The notes under the pieces are model-generated. The model ran no database searches, was not told the DNA's origin, and saw only the letters and a list, made by a program, of their open reading frames with translations. From the NCBI GenBank assembly GCA_900771085.1, contig CAAGMR010000053.1, positions 1-22,481 of the forward strand: 22,481 bases of DNA. Direction: 5' to 3'. Of the stretch, positions 21,748-22,481 are shown piece by piece (within the stretch, counting starts at the first letter, position 1; the number at the start of each line of letters is the position of its first letter). The stretch is from Clostridia bacterium. Lineage in GTDB: Bacteria > Bacillota > Clostridia > Oscillospirales > Acutalibacteraceae. A program made the position numbers and the translations under genes.

Positions 21748-22481
21748 ATTGCTTTATTGCGCTTACAACCTGGTTCCTGCCAAGTCTCTTGGCAGAGTAC
21801 AGATTCGTATCAGCCAGAGCTATCAGCTGGTTTACATCAAGATCGCTGTCGTATTCCGCTATGCCACAGCTTATTGTAATATGCTCAGGTATTTCAGGAA
21901 TAATCGTTTGATTGGAAACGACTTTCCTTAATCGCTCCGCTTTCTGCGCAGCCTCTTCTTCAGAAGAGCCCGGAAGAACACAGATAAATTCTTCACCACC
22001 GTATCTTGCTATGGTCTCTGTTTCAAGAAGGTTATCGGAAATGATATCGGCAAGACTTTTGATGAATTTATCGCCTACAAGATGACCATATTTGTCATTA
22101 ATAGCTTTGAAGTAGTCAATGTCAATCATTAGCAGGGAGAAGGTTTCAATTCTTCCTGCGTTTTTATCTGAGATGCAGTTTTCAATGTAGTTTATCAGAT
22201 ACTTTCTGTCGTAGACACCGGATAACGGGTCGCGTACTGAAGTTGCCTCAAGCTGCTTTATAAGCTCATCAGACATCTTTCTGTTTTCTCTGTAGTTTCG
22301 TATAAGCATTCGCAGAACTACTCCTATTGAAATGCCTACGAAGCCTGTCATGAACCCTTGGTATAATTGCAGGCCTGCCTCAACCGTGCAGAATCTTTCA
22401 ACAAAAGAAGGAGAGTAACCGTCAAGAAAAACGGCTATGGCAAGAGATGCAAAAGTGAGAATTTCAAAAACTATTGCAAGC
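21746..22481 (-). CDS. Membrane-bound diguanylate cyclase (GGDEF), 5' end cut off
   Basis: The reading frame stays open from the stop at 21746 to the window edge, so the start lies outside; 244 residues are visible. An internal ATG at 22351 is in the middle of the membrane part and is not the start. Two hydrophobic helices (LAIVFEILTFASLAIAVFL and GFMTGFVGISIGVVLRML) precede a short coiled segment and a full GGDEF domain: RDPLSGVYDRKYL, LLMIDIDYFKAINDKYGHLVGD and the active-site loop RYGGEEF. The enzyme makes cyclic di-GMP from two GTP. The product-inhibition RxxD site, normally just before the loop (RxxDxxxRYGG), reads LETETIARYGG here, so it is lost. The signal sensed would depend on the unseen N-terminal part. 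Confidence 0.93.
   Translation of the reverse strand, partial: LAIVFEILTFASLAIAVFLDGYSPSFVERFCTVEAGLQLYQGFMTGFVGISIGVVLRMLIRNYRENRKMSDELIKQLEATSVRDPLSGVYDRKYLINYIENCISDKNAGRIETFSLLMIDIDYFKAINDKYGHLVGDKFIKSLADIISDNLLETETIARYGGEEFICVLPGSSEEEAAQKAERLRKVVSNQTIIPEIPEHITISCGIAEYDSDLDVNQLIALADTNLYSAKRLGRNQVVSAIKQ

Overview
The window looks like chromosomal DNA of a strictly anaerobic, low-to-mid GC Bacillota, most likely a gut-type clostridium (Oscillospiraceae/Ruminococcaceae-like). Supporting this are pyruvate:ferredoxin oxidoreductase, a tungsten-type aldehyde:ferredoxin oxidoreductase with a large polyferredoxin, strong AGGAGG ribosome binding sites, TTG starts, many U-tract terminators and clostridial families (DUF5692, the two-CxxC-pair zinc-ribbon protein). 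The species cannot be fixed from the sequence. No mobile element, CRISPR array, tRNA or rRNA was seen. Apart from the two edge-truncated genes, all genes look intact.

Layout. (1) 1-1390, minus: an E1-like ThiF/MoeB protein, then by a 1-nt overlap a membrane protein resembling M28 peptidases, cut by the window edge. (2) 1609-5121, plus, divergent from the E1-like gene: a MoaD/ThiS-like sulfur carrier, a 674-aa AOR-family oxidoreductase and a 403-aa ferredoxin with ten [4Fe-4S] motifs. These form one operon that probably makes and uses a tungstopterin (or molybdopterin) enzyme and passes electrons to ferredoxin. (3) 5191-10414, minus: PFOR, then glycerol kinase with its own promoter and a leader hairpin. 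(4) 10415-10939: AT-rich divergent control region of PFOR and GAPDH with two striking inverted repeats. (5) 10940-12851, plus: GAPDH, then a riboswitch-like leader and a YhhQ-type queuosine-precursor transporter. (6) 12889-14385, minus: D-Ala-D-Ala carboxypeptidase with a very basic cytoplasmic tail. (7) 14484-16528, plus: a diverged metallophosphoesterase and a DUF5692 membrane protein with highly biased codons. (8) 16626-18164, minus: ComM/YifB ATPase. Divergent from it is phosphoglucomutase (18392-20077), with a nested palindrome between the two promoters. (9) 20253-21706, plus: three small genes, each followed by a terminator: a zinc-ribbon protein, a small beta-rich protein and an anchored protein with an EP-rich linker. 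(10) 21746-end, minus: a membrane diguanylate cyclase cut by the edge.

Together the central genes form an energy core: glycerol enters through GlpK, GAPDH carries glycolytic flux, PFOR turns pyruvate into acetyl-CoA and reduced ferredoxin, and the AOR/polyferredoxin pair exchanges electrons between aldehydes and ferredoxin. The best candidates for something not well described are the ten-cluster polyferredoxin with its carrier and altered E1-like partner, the strongly expressed DUF5692 protein, the nested palindrome at 18232-18304, and the queuosine-transporter leader whose promoter overlaps the GAPDH terminator.
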